DNA of 64,000 nucleotides from Cryobacterium sp. Y29. Lineage in GTDB: Bacteria > Actinomycetota > Actinomycetes > Actinomycetales > Microbacteriaceae. The notes under the pieces are model-generated. The model was given only the letters and a program-made list of their open reading frames with translations. It ran no database searches and was not told the origin of the DNA. The stretch spans positions 1 through 64,000 of the forward strand of contig NZ_PJJN01000025.1 in the NCBI RefSeq assembly GCF_002929825.1. The letters are read 5' to 3'. Below, in pieces: positions 34,169-43,859 of the stretch (position 1 is the first letter of the stretch; every line of letters begins with the position of its first letter). A program made the translations under genes and the position numbers.

Positions 34169-35835
34169 GTGAGGGCCTCCTTGTCGGATTTGCCGGCCAG
34201 GCGGCTGTAGACGCGGGCAGAGAACGACGGCGCCGACGCGACCAGGCCACGGCCGATCGGCCACGTCGTACCGGACGCGGCGGCCTGATACGAATCGAGC
34301 CAGTCCAGGCTCTCAATGCCCAGGCCTGTGGAGCAGGTCTCCTCGAGCTGCCGCGATGCTCGCGCCAACTCCTCCCGACTCCGGACGGAGATGGTCACGA
34401 AGCCAATCCAGACGGCGCCGTGGTGCTGCGACCCGGAGACAAGGTCTTGCCGGCGACGGCGGGCGGCCGTCATGTGCACGTCGGTATCGTCCGTGTCCAG
34501 CTGCCCCGCCTCCCGGCGGGAGAGAGCTTCGGCGGTGTCGCGGACCAGGTCTTGCCGGGCGGCGACTTTCGCCTCCGACGCCGGCACCAGATGCAGGTGA
34601 AAGCTGACCGAGCGGATGAACTGGATGTCCTTCCCGATCAGCAGATCCAACACCCACAGCTGCGTGCGCGCCGCAGTCGCGAGGGCTTCGGCACGGATCG
34701 CGGCGGTGCGATGCCACCACCGCACCGGCAGCCCGGTGAGCGGGTCGATGCCGTCGACGATGTGCGCGGAGAATTCTTCTTCGGCGGGTTCGCCGACCCG
34801 GTTCGGGTGCACGTCGGCGACGAAGTCGATCGGACGCGACGGGTTCTGTTGATGCCGCACCACCGCCGCTACCTGCCGCGCCGTGAGCACCTCCACACGG
34901 CCGATTTTTGACTCCGTCAAACCACGTTTGGTCGAGGCGATCTCTTGCCGCATCAACGCCCGCCATCCGTCTCGGCCGTCGCCATACTTGGCAGCGGCGT
35001 CAAAAAATGACGGTGTGAGCGGCCAGTTGACGGTGACGAAGTGGCGTTGCACCATCGCGTCGTTCCCGGTCAGGCGTAGTACCTCCTCGTAGGAGGCGAC
35101 CGCGTCGACCGGCGCCGCCGGGTCGAGGTTATTGAGCACCCAGAATTCCTGCAATGCGGTATCGGCCGGCAATACCCGCGTGGTGATTTGCACGTCCTGG
35201 ACGAGGACGGAGGGGACGGCGCGGGCGGCGAGGAACGCGCCCCAGCCGTGGGCGGCGCGCGCCATGACGCTGGCCGATTCGATCCCGCGCAGCTGACCGC
35301 TGACGGTGAACGTCACTGACAGGTAGCTTTGCTCCCCGACCGGGGCGTGCCAGGCGATGCCGGGCTCGCCCCGGCCGTATTGCAGCCAGCCGAGCCCGTC
35401 CGACCCGTCCGGGTTCGCCCGCATCGCCACCACTGTCTGGCTCGCCTCCGCGGCAGTCTCCCGCGCTGCCGTGCCTACGGCTGCGCGGGCGTCGGTGAGG
35501 GCTTGCTGGAGCTGGTCCCACGCGCCGACCTCGTAGGGCACGAACCGGGTCGTGCCGGTCCGGGTGCGTTTCTTCCAGCGGGATCGTTTGCGCCGTCGGT
35601 CGACGATTGATCCGCGGTGTGTTTTCGCTGTGACGAGGAACGTCACCCCGCAACTGACTGCTGCCGCTGCGAGGGCGGGCCAGCCGATCAGTGGGGTGAA
35701 CACCATCCCGAACACGAGCGAGCAGGCCAGGAAGATGATCCGGGCGCGGGAGTGCGTGCCGCCGAAGAAGGAGCGGTGCCCGCTCTCCCCGCCCAAATAG
35801 CGAATAACCGTGCGGTTACGCAGGTCCGTCATCAT
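34165..35835 (-). CDS. SCO6880-family type IV secretion membrane protein
   Basis: Two N-terminal helices (IIFLACSLVFGMVFTPLIGW, LAAAAVSCGVTFLVTA) follow a short cytoplasmic PrgI-like segment (VIRYLGGESGHRSFFGG). The rest is a long soluble domain with features of the VirB4 N-terminal region (SYLSVTFTVSGQLRGIESAS, FVTVNWPLTPSFFD, AVWIGFVTISVRSREELARA) but no P-loop. SCO6880-type proteins sit beside VirB4 in actinobacterial conjugation loci and probably form the inner-membrane platform with it. Tandem ATGs at 35835 and 35832 overlap the upstream stop. Confidence 0.82.
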   Translation of the reverse strand: MMTDLRNRTVIRYLGGESGHRSFFGGTHSRARIIFLACSLVFGMVFTPLIGWPALAAAAVSCGVTFLVTAKTHRGSIVDRRRKRSRWKKRTRTGTTRFVPYEVGAWDQLQQALTDARAAVGTAARETAAEASQTVVAMRANPDGSDGLGWLQYGRGEPGIAWHAPVGEQSYLSVTFTVSGQLRGIESASVMARAAHGWGAFLAARAVPSVLVQDVQITTRVLPADTALQEFWVLNNLDPAAPVDAVASYEEVLRLTGNDAMVQRHFVTVNWPLTPSFFDAAAKYGDGRDGWRALMRQEIASTKRGLTESKIGRVEVLTARQVAAVVRHQQNPSRPIDFVADVHPNRVGEPAEEEFSAHIVDGIDPLTGLPVRWWHRTAAIRAEALATAARTQLWVLDLLIGKDIQFIRSVSFHLHLVPASEAKVAARQDLVRDTAEALSRREAGQLDTDDTDVHMTAARRRRQDLVSGSQHHGAVWIGFVTISVRSREELARASRQLEETCSTGLGIESLDWLDSYQAAASGTTWPIGRGLVASAPSFSARVYSRLAGKSDKEALT

Positions 35836-37298
35836 GTGTGATCTCCTCCCAGGGTCGGGGTGTCATCCATCGACTCCGTCGCCTGCTCTCCGGCGGTCTG
35901 GACCATGTCCATGCCTTTCCCGACGGCCTCGACGCTCTTTTGCGCGGCGGCGATCCCCGCCGCCGCGATCAGCGTCGGGACGCCGACGACCGCGCCCGCG
36001 CCGGTCGCTGATTCCGCCGTCCCGGCGGCGAGCCCGGTCTCAGCCGCGGTAGCCGCTCCGCCAGCGGCCGCACTTGCCCCGGCAGCTCCCGCGGTGGCCG
36101 TCGCTGCCCGGCCGGCGCCGATCGGCGCGCCGTCACCGGAGGCACCGGTGACCGCTGCGGCAGCAGCAACGCGGTTGCCGATGACCTCCGACAGGCTTCC
36201 CGGAGCTGTCGAGGACTCTGAGACGCGCTCGGTCGTGGAGTCCGTGGACTCTTTCGTCGTCGTCGAGGAGGTCCGATCCTGGCTGGAGGGTTGGCCGTAG
36301 CGTTCGGTGGCTTCGGTCATGTTCTGCGCCCCGATGTGTTTCCCGACGTCCACGGATGGACCGGTGGTGCCGCCGAAGGCCATCGGAATGATCGGGGCGA
36401 ACTTCATCTGCAGCAATGGCGAGAGCGCGGCCATCAGCAGACCGATGATCGCGACCATGAGGGACACCATCGATTGCAGGCCGAAGTTGTTGCCGAACGC
36501 GCTGATCTGGTTCGCCGTCATCGAAAAGGCTAAACCCAGCAGCAAGAACAGCAGCGGGTGGGCTGCGAGAATCCCAATCCACAACGCGGCGATCTTCAAG
36601 CCGAAGGAGCGCTTGTTTTTGTCGATGATCCACACCAGTCCAAGCGGCAGCAACACGCCGGTGAAGTAGAGGGTCACCAGCTGCACGAGCAACATGAGCA
36701 GCACCAGGAAGAGGGCGAGGATCATGCAGATCATCAGGATGACGCCCATGACGATCCCGCCGGTGATGCCGACTGGGTCGGCCTGCTCAATCATGGTGGT
36801 GAACTGCCCGGTGACGGTATTCGCTGTGCCGGTCAGGCCGGCTGCGACGAAGACGTCCGTGAGGGAGTGGAAGAAGTTGATCAGCATGATCCCGAACATC
36901 GGGCCGAACATGGCACCGAGAAGGAAGGTTCCAAAGTACAGTCCGACGGACTCGACCAGATCGCGGCCGGCCTGGGCGCCGCGCGCCGTTCGCACAGCTT
37001 GCGGGATCAGCAGCAGCACGGCGACGAAGATCGCCGTAGCAAAGCTAATCTTGTAGGCGTTGATGAACCAATCCGCCGTCAGATCCGGCAGCGTTGCACT
37101 GGTCAGCGCCGGCATGATGTCACGGCTCATCCCCTGCGCCGTGTCGCGGAGCATCTTGAATGTGTTTCCCCACGGGTCCGACCAATAAGACACCACTCCG
37201 GCGGCACCGTTGATGGCATTACCTATGCCGCCCACGAGATCTCCGAAAAATCCTGGGTCATCGCCGGGCGTGGTCGCCATGCCTAGCATCGTCAGCAC
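35832..37298 (-). CDS. VirB6/TrbL-like polytopic membrane protein
   Basis: About seven hydrophobic helices between residues 65 and 300 (ISFATAIFVAVLLLIPQAV, LFLVLLMLLVQLVTLYFTGV, SLMVAIIGLLMAALSPLLQ) are followed by an Ala/Gly-rich tail of about 150 residues. This is the layout of the TrbL/VirB6 channel component. GTG 37298 overlaps the upstream stop; ATG 37280 (MATTPGDDPG) is an alternative start. The low-complexity tail is probably cytoplasmic and variable. Confidence 0.82.
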   Translation of the reverse strand: MLTMLGMATTPGDDPGFFGDLVGGIGNAINGAAGVVSYWSDPWGNTFKMLRDTAQGMSRDIMPALTSATLPDLTADWFINAYKISFATAIFVAVLLLIPQAVRTARGAQAGRDLVESVGLYFGTFLLGAMFGPMFGIMLINFFHSLTDVFVAAGLTGTANTVTGQFTTMIEQADPVGITGGIVMGVILMICMILALFLVLLMLLVQLVTLYFTGVLLPLGLVWIIDKNKRSFGLKIAALWIGILAAHPLLFLLLGLAFSMTANQISAFGNNFGLQSMVSLMVAIIGLLMAALSPLLQMKFAPIIPMAFGGTTGPSVDVGKHIGAQNMTEATERYGQPSSQDRTSSTTTKESTDSTTERVSESSTAPGSLSEVIGNRVAAAAAVTGASGDGAPIGAGRAATATAGAAGASAAAGGAATAAETGLAAGTAESATGAGAVVGVPTLIAAAGIAAAQKSVEAVGKGMDMVQTAGEQATESMDDTPTLGGDHT

Positions 37299-37987
37299 CC
37301 GCTCGTGAAGGGTTCACCGATCGAAAACAAGTCCTCCGTCGTGCGTGTCCCTTCAGACTTCGCAAATTTCCACGCGCCGTTTTCCCACCGGACGGTCACG
37401 GTAATCGATCCTTTCAACGTTGGGCTCATGGCCCCTTGTATGACGAGCCCCGTGCCGATCGTGGCGACGACTTCGTCGTTCGACGCCGATTCGATGTGCC
37501 ACACACCAGGAATGGTCGACAGGTAGTATTCCGTCGCGTCCGGCACGAGCCCGCCTGAGACGTTCGGATTGTTCGCGAAAAACTCTCGCAAATCCTTCGT
37601 CGGAACACCAGTGGCGAGAGCGCTTGCCGCGACAGAGTCTGCATCGTCTGACGACGGGTAGGGGTACTGGTGTAGCCACCGTACGAAGGCGGCGGCGTAC
37701 TCGACGGCCCCGCTGCTCGTGTGCGACGCGGCTTTCTGGGCGGCGAGGACCATGGCTGCGTCTCGTGTTTCGCCGCCGAGGCATCCGGTCGGCTCCGCGT
37801 CGACAGGTGTGGTGCTCGGCGACGGCGTGCTGCTCGCTGTCGGTGTTGTCGGCTCGGGTGAGGGTGTGGCGGTGTCGCGTTGGCTGCTGAAGTAGACGGC
37901 GCCAGCGATGATGAGTGCGCCGATGAGGATGGCGGCGGCGACGATCCAGGGCCAGGTGCGGCGGGTGGGTGGTGCGGTCGCGTGCAC
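37292..37987 (-). CDS. Single-pass conjugation protein, VirB8/TcpC-like in layout
   Basis: GTG 37987 (VHATAPPTRRTWPW) has AGGAG upstream. One helix (IVAAAILIGALIIAGAVYF) is followed by a Thr/Ser/Pro linker and an external domain of about 165 residues ending TEYYLSTIPGVWHIESASND, IGTGLVIQGAMSPTLKGSIT, VTVRWENGAWKFAKSEG. Topology and strand pattern fit VirB8-like/NTF2-fold assembly proteins, but sequence identity alone would not prove it. It lies between the VirB6-like gene and a small membrane protein in one leftward operon. Confidence 0.6.
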   Translation of the reverse strand: MHATAPPTRRTWPWIVAAAILIGALIIAGAVYFSSQRDTATPSPEPTTPTASSTPSPSTTPVDAEPTGCLGGETRDAAMVLAAQKAASHTSSGAVEYAAAFVRWLHQYPYPSSDDADSVAASALATGVPTKDLREFFANNPNVSGGLVPDATEYYLSTIPGVWHIESASNDEVVATIGTGLVIQGAMSPTLKGSITVTVRWENGAWKFAKSEGTRTTEDLFSIGEPFTSGC

Positions 37988-37995
37988 GAGTGCTC

Positions 37996-38325
37996 CTATC
38001 CGAAGACGGCGAGGATGGCGCCGACGATCACGGCGAGGGCGGCGAGCACCCCGAGGGAGATCCCGGCCCACATGGCTTGGTTGCGGGCGGTTTTGTATTC
38101 GTTGGGGTTGCCGCCGCTGGATGCGCTGGCCATTTTGATGATGCCGATGATGAGGAACACGATCGCCAGGATGATGCCGATCCCCCATACCCCGGCGAGG
38201 AGCTTCTGCCAGAGCAGGGTGAATTCCGCCCCGAAGATGGTGAAGTCCGGCAGGATGCCGTCGAGCGGGTTGTCGATCGTGCGCACGATGGTGCCCACGA
38301 GGGTCTGCAGGGATTCTGTGAGCAT
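37996..38325 (-). CDS. Small two-to-three-helix membrane protein (TrbC/VirB2-like)
   Basis: 109 aa from ATG 38325 (MLTESLQTLVGTIVRTIDNP). Hydrophobic stretches LLAGVWGIGIILAIVFLIIGIIK and AGISLGVLAALAVIVGAILAVFG flank a polar loop (ASASSGGNPNEYKTARNQ). Size, topology and position between ParA-like and VirB8-like genes match pilin-like/TrbC proteins of Gram-positive conjugation systems. Confidence 0.6.
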   Translation of the reverse strand: MLTESLQTLVGTIVRTIDNPLDGILPDFTIFGAEFTLLWQKLLAGVWGIGIILAIVFLIIGIIKMASASSGGNPNEYKTARNQAMWAGISLGVLAALAVIVGAILAVFG

Positions 38326-38344
38326 GACGGTTCGCCTTTCGCGG

Positions 38345-39529
38345 CTATCGGACGGTGGCTTGCAGGGTGCGCACGACGCCCGCGGCCGCTGCGGCAAACG
38401 CCCGCCGCGTCGATGGGGCGAGGTGATCGAGGGTAATCTGCCCGCGCTCGGCGATGTGCGGGTCATACGGGATGGTGAACACCTGCTCGACGCCAGCGTC
38501 GGCGATGATCTGGTCGACGCGGTCGACGACCTGCCTGTTCTCCGGCCGGCCGTCGGTCAGCCGCAGGATCGTGGCGTGGTCGGCCAGGCTCGCGGCCTTG
38601 CCGCCGGCCAACCGGAGTACATCGAGCAGCGCGACCGCTTCCAACACCGCGTCCCCGGCGTTGAACACCGGGATAACCAACGCATCGGCGGTATGGACGG
38701 CGCCCTGAAATGCGGACGAGGAGGGCTGGTTGCCGCTGTCCATAATGCGGATGCCGTAGTACTGGTCGACGACCGCCGCAACGGCCACCACATCGTCATG
38801 GGTGAGGCGCGGCCGGCGACGGACGGTACCGATCACGGACGCGAACGAGGTTTGCGGGGCTGTGTAGCCGGCGAGCTGCCCGACGCTGCTGATCGTGTCG
38901 ACGTCGCGGACGAGTTCGCCCATGCCGCGGGCAGGGTTCCCCTCCGCCCGGAAAGACAGTGCGCCGGGATCGTCGGATACCTCGAGGATGCACACCGATC
39001 CGCCGCGGGCGGCGGCGAGCACTCCGCCGGCGATGATCGCCGACGGCGTCTTCCCGACGCCGCCCTTCTGGTTGGCGACCAACACGCTCACCGCACGGGT
39101 CCATGTTGCCTGCCGAATCGTTTCCTCATCCCGCCGCAGCGCTTCGGTCTGTTCGCGCTCGGCCAGCTCCGCCGGCCCCGGCGTCATCGAGAACCCAAGG
39201 CGCGACAGCACGCCGCGCAGGCCGCGCTGTGCACCCTGCGCTTGCGGGGCTGTGGAGAGCAGTCCGAGGTCGTGATCGGAACTGCCAAACAGATCGTCCA
39301 GAGCCGGCTCAGACGGTCTTCCTGCCGGCCGCTGCGGCGTCGCGGTGGACGGTGCAGCAGTCTCGTCGACGGCGAGCTGCTCTGGAAGCGGTGCGACCGG
39401 GCGTTCGGGGGTGGGGGCATCCGCTTCGATGTAGCCCTGGGCACGTGAGGCGCCGCGAAACGCGGTACTTACGGGTGGGTCAGTGTGCTGGTTTGTGGTT
39501 TGTGTTGTTGCCTGATTCTGACTGGACAC
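38345..39529 (-). CDS. ParA/MinD-like ATPase of the conjugation operon
   Basis: The deviant Walker A is VLVANQKGGVGKTPSAIIAGGVLA, and the switch region RIMDSGNQPSSSAFQGA follows. The N-terminal 150 residues are a disordered Pro/Ala/Gln-rich extension. ParA-type ATPases on ICEs position the secretion machinery or the element. The likely start is GTG 39529 (VSSQNQATTQ) behind AAAGGGAAA; an upstream ATG at 39571 is possible. First gene of the leftward transfer operon, divergent from the dprA-like gene. Confidence 0.82.
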   Translation of the reverse strand: MSSQNQATTQTTNQHTDPPVSTAFRGASRAQGYIEADAPTPERPVAPLPEQLAVDETAAPSTATPQRPAGRPSEPALDDLFGSSDHDLGLLSTAPQAQGAQRGLRGVLSRLGFSMTPGPAELAEREQTEALRRDEETIRQATWTRAVSVLVANQKGGVGKTPSAIIAGGVLAAARGGSVCILEVSDDPGALSFRAEGNPARGMGELVRDVDTISSVGQLAGYTAPQTSFASVIGTVRRRPRLTHDDVVAVAAVVDQYYGIRIMDSGNQPSSSAFQGAVHTADALVIPVFNAGDAVLEAVALLDVLRLAGGKAASLADHATILRLTDGRPENRQVVDRVDQIIADAGVEQVFTIPYDPHIAERGQITLDHLAPSTRRAFAAAAAGVVRTLQATVR

Positions 39530-40144
39530 AAGCAAATTTCCCTTTCTAGGACTCCATACGGTGCTCGTCAATCACCACAACGACACAGCGATTGGAATCA
39601 GTCATGGGGCTGGCCGGGCGTCGGCGGATTGTGGCAACAGCCGGGCATATTCCTGCCAGCCATGCTGTCGTATCCGTTCGAGCGGACCGGGTGTGCACCG
39701 TCACGATTCCCTTTCTGTGCGGCATCGTTGCCGTCTACGTCGAGAGTAATGCTCACCTCCGACATTGAATGCGACACACCGCCAAGAAGACACGAAATAC
39801 CCTCAAAAAGTCCCGACCACAACAGCGGCCCGGGACCGAGCAGTCGCTTACTCCCTTGGCAAGTGCTAGTCAGTTCGCAAGGGAAAAGACCTATGTGGAA
39901 GCGGCTACACCGCTGCGAACCTCAAATGTTGAGCCGCGTTCGCGGCCTGTTTTCAAGGGCTTGTTTGACCTTTCCGGCCGGTCATCGTAGCTCGCTTCGC
40001 GCCTGCGTTCCCACATTCTCAGACGCGGTCGCACGCTCCCTTATTTCGCCTGAGATTCTGGGCACTACAGCTCTCCCGCTCGCTATCGATTTCTCTCGCC
40101 GGAAGGCAAACAAAATATTCGGTCCAGGAGAGGGAGCCACCATC
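39530..40144. other. Divergent intergenic region between the ParA-like and DprA-like genes
   Basis: No gene. It should hold the promoter of the leftward transfer operon at its left end and copy B of the dispersed hairpin element (39965-40108) at its right end, followed by the ribosome binding site GGAGAGGGAGCC of the dprA-like gene. Confidence 0.5.
39965..40108 (+). promoter_or_regulatory. Dispersed hairpin element, copy B
   Basis: Same element as copies A and C on the opposite strand, 37 bp upstream of the dprA-like start. Stem arms are 40010-40022 (CCCACATTCTCAG) and 40050-40062 (CTGAGATTCTGGG), 11 of 13 positions paired, with a 27-nt loop of conserved sequence. It begins TTGACCTTTCCGGCCGGTCA and ends CGCTATCGATTTCTCTCGCC. 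Confidence 0.78.
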
Positions 40145-41080
40145 ATGACCATCGCTGCGGTTATCGACACCATCAGCACCGACACCACCATAAGCAGCAC
40201 CATCAGCCACGACACCATCGCACGCACCGCCTGGGCCACCATCGCCGAACCCGGCGACCCCCACGTCGGCGCACTCATCGCCCGGTATGGGGCCGAAGCA
40301 GCCCTGACCGCCCTCCTCAGCCTGAACGGCGATACTGCAGCCAGCCAAGACGGGACCCTCGCGCAGCTGCGAGCATCAGTCTCGCCTCGGTACTCGGTCA
40401 ACCGGGTCGTCGACGCGATCCGCCTCACCGTCACAGGCGGGTACGAGCTGCTCACGCCATCACACCCAAACTGGCCGGCATCCGTTGCCGATCTCGGAGA
40501 GACAGGACCATTCGCTTTCTGGGTACGCGGGGACGCTTCGCTTTTGAGCGCGCCGAGCGTGGCGCTGACGGGCACGCAATTCGCGACCCCGTACGGCAAG
40601 CACGTGTGTGTGAACCTGGCCTCCGGTCTAATCGCGCGCGGTTGGGTGATTGCCTCCGGCGCCGCTCGCGGCATCGACACGGCCGCCCTCGCCACTGGTC
40701 GGGCATTCGCCGGCCGCAACATGGTTGTTCTCCCCGCGGGCATGGGCGACACCTTCCCTGCGGAAACCGCGGAGCTGGTCGACGCAGTCGCGACGCGCGG
40801 TGTCGTCGTGAGTGAGATCCCACCAGGACGTACGCCCTCGGCGTGGCGGTTCCAACGTGGCAACCGACTCCTCGCGGCGCTCACAACCAAGACCATCATT
40901 GTCGAAGCGGAGTACGAGTCCGGGGACCTGAACACCGCGGTGACCGCCATCGAAGTGGGCCGACCGTGCGGCGCCGTGCCCGGGTTGACTTCGACCGTGT
41001 CCACTGCGGGATGCGACTGGATCATCCGTCACTACGGCGCCCGCTTAGTCGCCACCATTGACGACGCCGACCGACTCTGA
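40145..41080 (+). CDS. DprA-like protein encoded by the ICE
   Basis: A Rossmann-fold DprA/Smf domain: SVALTGTQFATPYGKHVCVN, ASGAARGIDTAALATGRAF, VVLPAGMGDTFPAETAEL, SEIPPGRTPSAWRFQRGNRL, IIVEAEYESGDLNTAVTAIE and GAVPGLTSTVSTAGCDWIIR. DprA binds single-stranded DNA and loads RecA. The usual GxRxxTxYG start of the motif reads GTQFATPYG, and the N-terminal 40 residues are Thr/Ile-rich and atypical. An element-borne copy could protect or process the incoming T-strand. It is the only rightward gene in this part of the ICE. Confidence 0.85.
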   Translation: MTIAAVIDTISTDTTISSTISHDTIARTAWATIAEPGDPHVGALIARYGAEAALTALLSLNGDTAASQDGTLAQLRASVSPRYSVNRVVDAIRLTVTGGYELLTPSHPNWPASVADLGETGPFAFWVRGDASLLSAPSVALTGTQFATPYGKHVCVNLASGLIARGWVIASGAARGIDTAALATGRAFAGRNMVVLPAGMGDTFPAETAELVDAVATRGVVVSEIPPGRTPSAWRFQRGNRLLAALTTKTIIVEAEYESGDLNTAVTAIEVGRPCGAVPGLTSTVSTAGCDWIIRHYGARLVATIDDADRL

Positions 41081-41107
41081 CCCTGGCGGGAACGCCGCCC
41101 TTATCGG

Positions 41108-43021
41108 TCAGGCGGCGCTCCCCGATTCATCCGTCTCGACGACGTCGAGCCGCACAACCTCCTCGTCCCGACCACCCTCAACATCAGCCGGCACCAACAC
41201 CGGCGTGACCGGCGCGGATGGTGGTGTCTGCAATTGCCGGTTGGGCAGTGCTCGGAACGGAGCGATCGCGCCGCCCTGCACGATCCAGAACGCTCCGTCC
41301 GCCGCTTCGCGCACATCTTGCGGCGGGATGACGTAGGTGTGTTGGGCCCGGGCGCTGCCAAGCTCCTCGCCGGTGGCGCGGCCGGCCGATTCCATCCGCA
41401 TCACCGTCCCGGCGTACTTCACCACATCTTCCGGGTCCTTGGACCGGCCAAAGATCAACGCCGCCCCACTCGTGAGTGCACGGCGCCGTCGGACCTCATC
41501 ATTCGACAGGCCCGCCGGGCTCTGCGTCGCGAGGACTAAGCCGACGCCTGCGCTGCGCGCCGTCTCAAACAGGCTCCCCGCGGTATCACCCGGGTCCTGC
41601 GCACTCGTCACCAGCTGAGGGAACTCATCAACGATGACGACCACCGGGGACTTGTCGCGCCGTTCCAACCGGGTGGCGAGAAAATTCCGCAAATCCAACA
41701 GGAGCAGATCACCCAGCCGAGCCTGAGCATCGTCGACCGGCGACAACGGAATGACCGTCACGTCAGCTGTCGGCGCGTCGTAGGACCAGCCGTCCTGTCC
41801 GATCCAGCGTTGCATCGGCCGCAGCGCCACAAGCAGGCTCTGCAACGCCCGTGCTCCCGCGGTCGACCCGTCTCGCTCGACACGCTTGTTGATCAGCGGC
41901 AGGTCGTCTGTGACGTCCACAAACCGGGCTGGGTAGGTCAGCCGCTCGCGCAGGTCATCGATACTGCGCAGCGAAGACCTGCCTTGCACCATTTGCAGCA
42001 CCCCACGAATCTCATCGAGATAATGCTGGTTGGCACCATCAGGGACAGGCATCAGCCGCATCAGCTTCGCGGTGATCTGGTCTCCGGTGCCGTTGAACAG
42101 ATTCCACGTACCGCCGGTTGTCGCCGTCCGGCCGTAAGTCTGCGCCACGGCGACCAAGTTCTCGGCGTCAGCCGGGTCACCTTTCGCGTCTATCACGAAC
42201 ACGGGCCACCCGTATTCCAATGCACACAGCACGAGTCCGTTGATCAGGACGGTTTTGCCGCTGCCGGACTCAGCGATGATCAGTGCCCGCACCGACGATG
42301 CCGTCGGCGGCAGCACCAGATATTTGCCGGTGGCATCGACCCAGTCGCGCACGCGGCGCATGTCATAGAAGCGGTCAGCGAGGGTCCGAACCGTCACCCG
42401 GCTCGTCACCCCGAACGCCTGCCGCTGATCTCCCACGGCCAGCGGCACGGTGACCGCTTGGCGAGTGGTACCGACGATGCGGCCCGTCTCGGCCTCGAGG
42501 CGCACTCCGATGCGGCGGGCCACGCTGCTGTCGGCAGCACGCTTACGTGCGGTCTCAATCCTCTCCTGCCGCACCACGTTCGATACCCGCCGGGACCTCA
42601 CCTGCTCGGCGATCTTCCGCCGCCGCAACGACCACGCCGCCGGCAGCAACAGCACCCCGGCAAAGAAATTCGCCACCGCCCACGGACCAAATATCGGCCA
42701 GAGCTGCCCCCACCACTCCGCGCCGTCAAAGAACTCGGTCGCGGCCCCGGAGCGGATCCAGTCCGCCAGCAGGATTGCCTCCCAAGTGAGGAGCGCGGCT
42801 ACGAGGAGGATGCCGACGGTATTGAATATCCACTGCCACCGCCACACCACCCAGAACCGGGTCTTCGTCGCAATCACGTCGCCGGCAATCCGGCTCACCA
42901 CAACCGGCACGACTAGCGGCAACGCAATCAAGACCATGACGACCGCGAACGCGGCGCCGAGCAGCCGCGCGATCGTGTCGCTGGTGGCGTCCGTCTCCAC
43001 CGGAGCGGCCATGTCGCTCAT
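41108..43021 (-). CDS. Type IV coupling protein-like ATPase (VirD4/FtsK type)
   Basis: About four helices lie in the first 130 residues (LLGAAFAVVMVLIALPLVVP, FNTVGILLVAALLTWEAILL, WAVANFFAGVLLLPAAW). The motor domain follows: Walker A ALIIAESGSGKTVLINGLVL, FVIDAKGDPAD, Walker B VVVIVDEFPQL, and VGLVLATQSPAGLSNDEVR. It would recruit the processed DNA and pump it into the channel. ATG 43021 overlaps the stop of the relaxation-protein gene. Confidence 0.85.
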   Translation of the reverse strand: MSDMAAPVETDATSDTIARLLGAAFAVVMVLIALPLVVPVVVSRIAGDVIATKTRFWVVWRWQWIFNTVGILLVAALLTWEAILLADWIRSGAATEFFDGAEWWGQLWPIFGPWAVANFFAGVLLLPAAWSLRRRKIAEQVRSRRVSNVVRQERIETARKRAADSSVARRIGVRLEAETGRIVGTTRQAVTVPLAVGDQRQAFGVTSRVTVRTLADRFYDMRRVRDWVDATGKYLVLPPTASSVRALIIAESGSGKTVLINGLVLCALEYGWPVFVIDAKGDPADAENLVAVAQTYGRTATTGGTWNLFNGTGDQITAKLMRLMPVPDGANQHYLDEIRGVLQMVQGRSSLRSIDDLRERLTYPARFVDVTDDLPLINKRVERDGSTAGARALQSLLVALRPMQRWIGQDGWSYDAPTADVTVIPLSPVDDAQARLGDLLLLDLRNFLATRLERRDKSPVVVIVDEFPQLVTSAQDPGDTAGSLFETARSAGVGLVLATQSPAGLSNDEVRRRRALTSGAALIFGRSKDPEDVVKYAGTVMRMESAGRATGEELGSARAQHTYVIPPQDVREAADGAFWIVQGGAIAPFRALPNRQLQTPPSAPVTPVLVPADVEGGRDEEVVRLDVVETDESGSAA

Positions 43022-43758
43022 GCTCGGACCTGCGTCGACTCGCCCCACGCGCTGGTGCTCGCGAGCTCGACCACAAGGGCGGCTCGTCCGTGTGCAGTCG
43101 CGTAGGCGCCGGCGCCCAGCTCGGCGCCGATCCAGTACCCGCGTGCGTCGAGGGAGTGTTGGGAAACGAAACGGGGTCGGTCTGTGCGGACTAGATGCTT
43201 GTCAGCCTCCCGTGTCACCGCCCGATCAGCGTCCGCCGTACAGAAATACACCACCCGATCAATCCCCTCATGCGCCAAGCGATACGCGTGGCTCTGACAA
43301 ATCGACTGATACCGCTGCCACGTCTTCGGCGTCAACTCCACCTCCACCAACTCGACAACCCCGTCACGCTCGGCCACCCCATCGGCCTGATGCTCGCGCA
43401 CGCTGTTCGGTTTGCGATCCCGCCGCCACGTGAACCCCTGCGCCAGATAGCGCGCCGACACCGTCGCGACCGCTACCTCGTGCCGCGTCGTCTGCCGAAA
43501 CAGATTCGGCGCCGGCTTCCCAATCGCCAGATACGTGGCCCACACAATCGACCCGTCCCGATACGCCACCCGGCCCCGGTCGAGCAATCCAGTCCCGATC
43601 ATCCGCGCCGCCCACTGCTGCGCCCGGCGCAATGACACCGGTTCACCAGCACCAGACAGGGCGCCCAACGCCCACCGCACGGCGTCCATATCGGCGAGCC
43701 GAACAACGTCCAACCACGCCAAAAGTGCCTCGTCGCGCTCCGTCACCTGCACCATCAC
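43018..43758 (-). CDS. Replication-relaxation family protein
   Basis: Matches the Replic_Relax family: an N-terminal winged-helix part (ERDEALLAWLDVVRLADMDA, LRRAQQWAARMIGTGLLDRG) and a C-terminal nuclease-like part (HQADGVAERDGVVELVEVEL, YQSICQSHAYRLAHEGIDRV, YFCTADADRAV). These proteins are found on conjugative plasmids and ICEs of actinobacteria and Bacilli and are thought to act at the origin of transfer. The gene sits next to strong hairpins at 44073-44245 and overlaps the coupling-protein gene. Confidence 0.82.
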   Translation of the reverse strand: MMVQVTERDEALLAWLDVVRLADMDAVRWALGALSGAGEPVSLRRAQQWAARMIGTGLLDRGRVAYRDGSIVWATYLAIGKPAPNLFRQTTRHEVAVATVSARYLAQGFTWRRDRKPNSVREHQADGVAERDGVVELVEVELTPKTWQRYQSICQSHAYRLAHEGIDRVVYFCTADADRAVTREADKHLVRTDRPRFVSQHSLDARGYWIGAELGAGAYATAHGRAALVVELASTSAWGESTQVRA

Positions 43759-43859
43759 TCAGCCTCCGAACTGACAAAGATTCAGCTTTCCACCACGATT
43801 CTGCACCCAGCCACCGACACAGCCCCGCATGCCACACCGCACATCGTCGACTTCAACTC

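Noticed and set aside
37880-39448. Long plus-strand frame opposite the ParA-like and small membrane genes
   Set aside because: Antisense to genes with clear motifs (KGGVGKT, membrane helices); no independent start signal or family.
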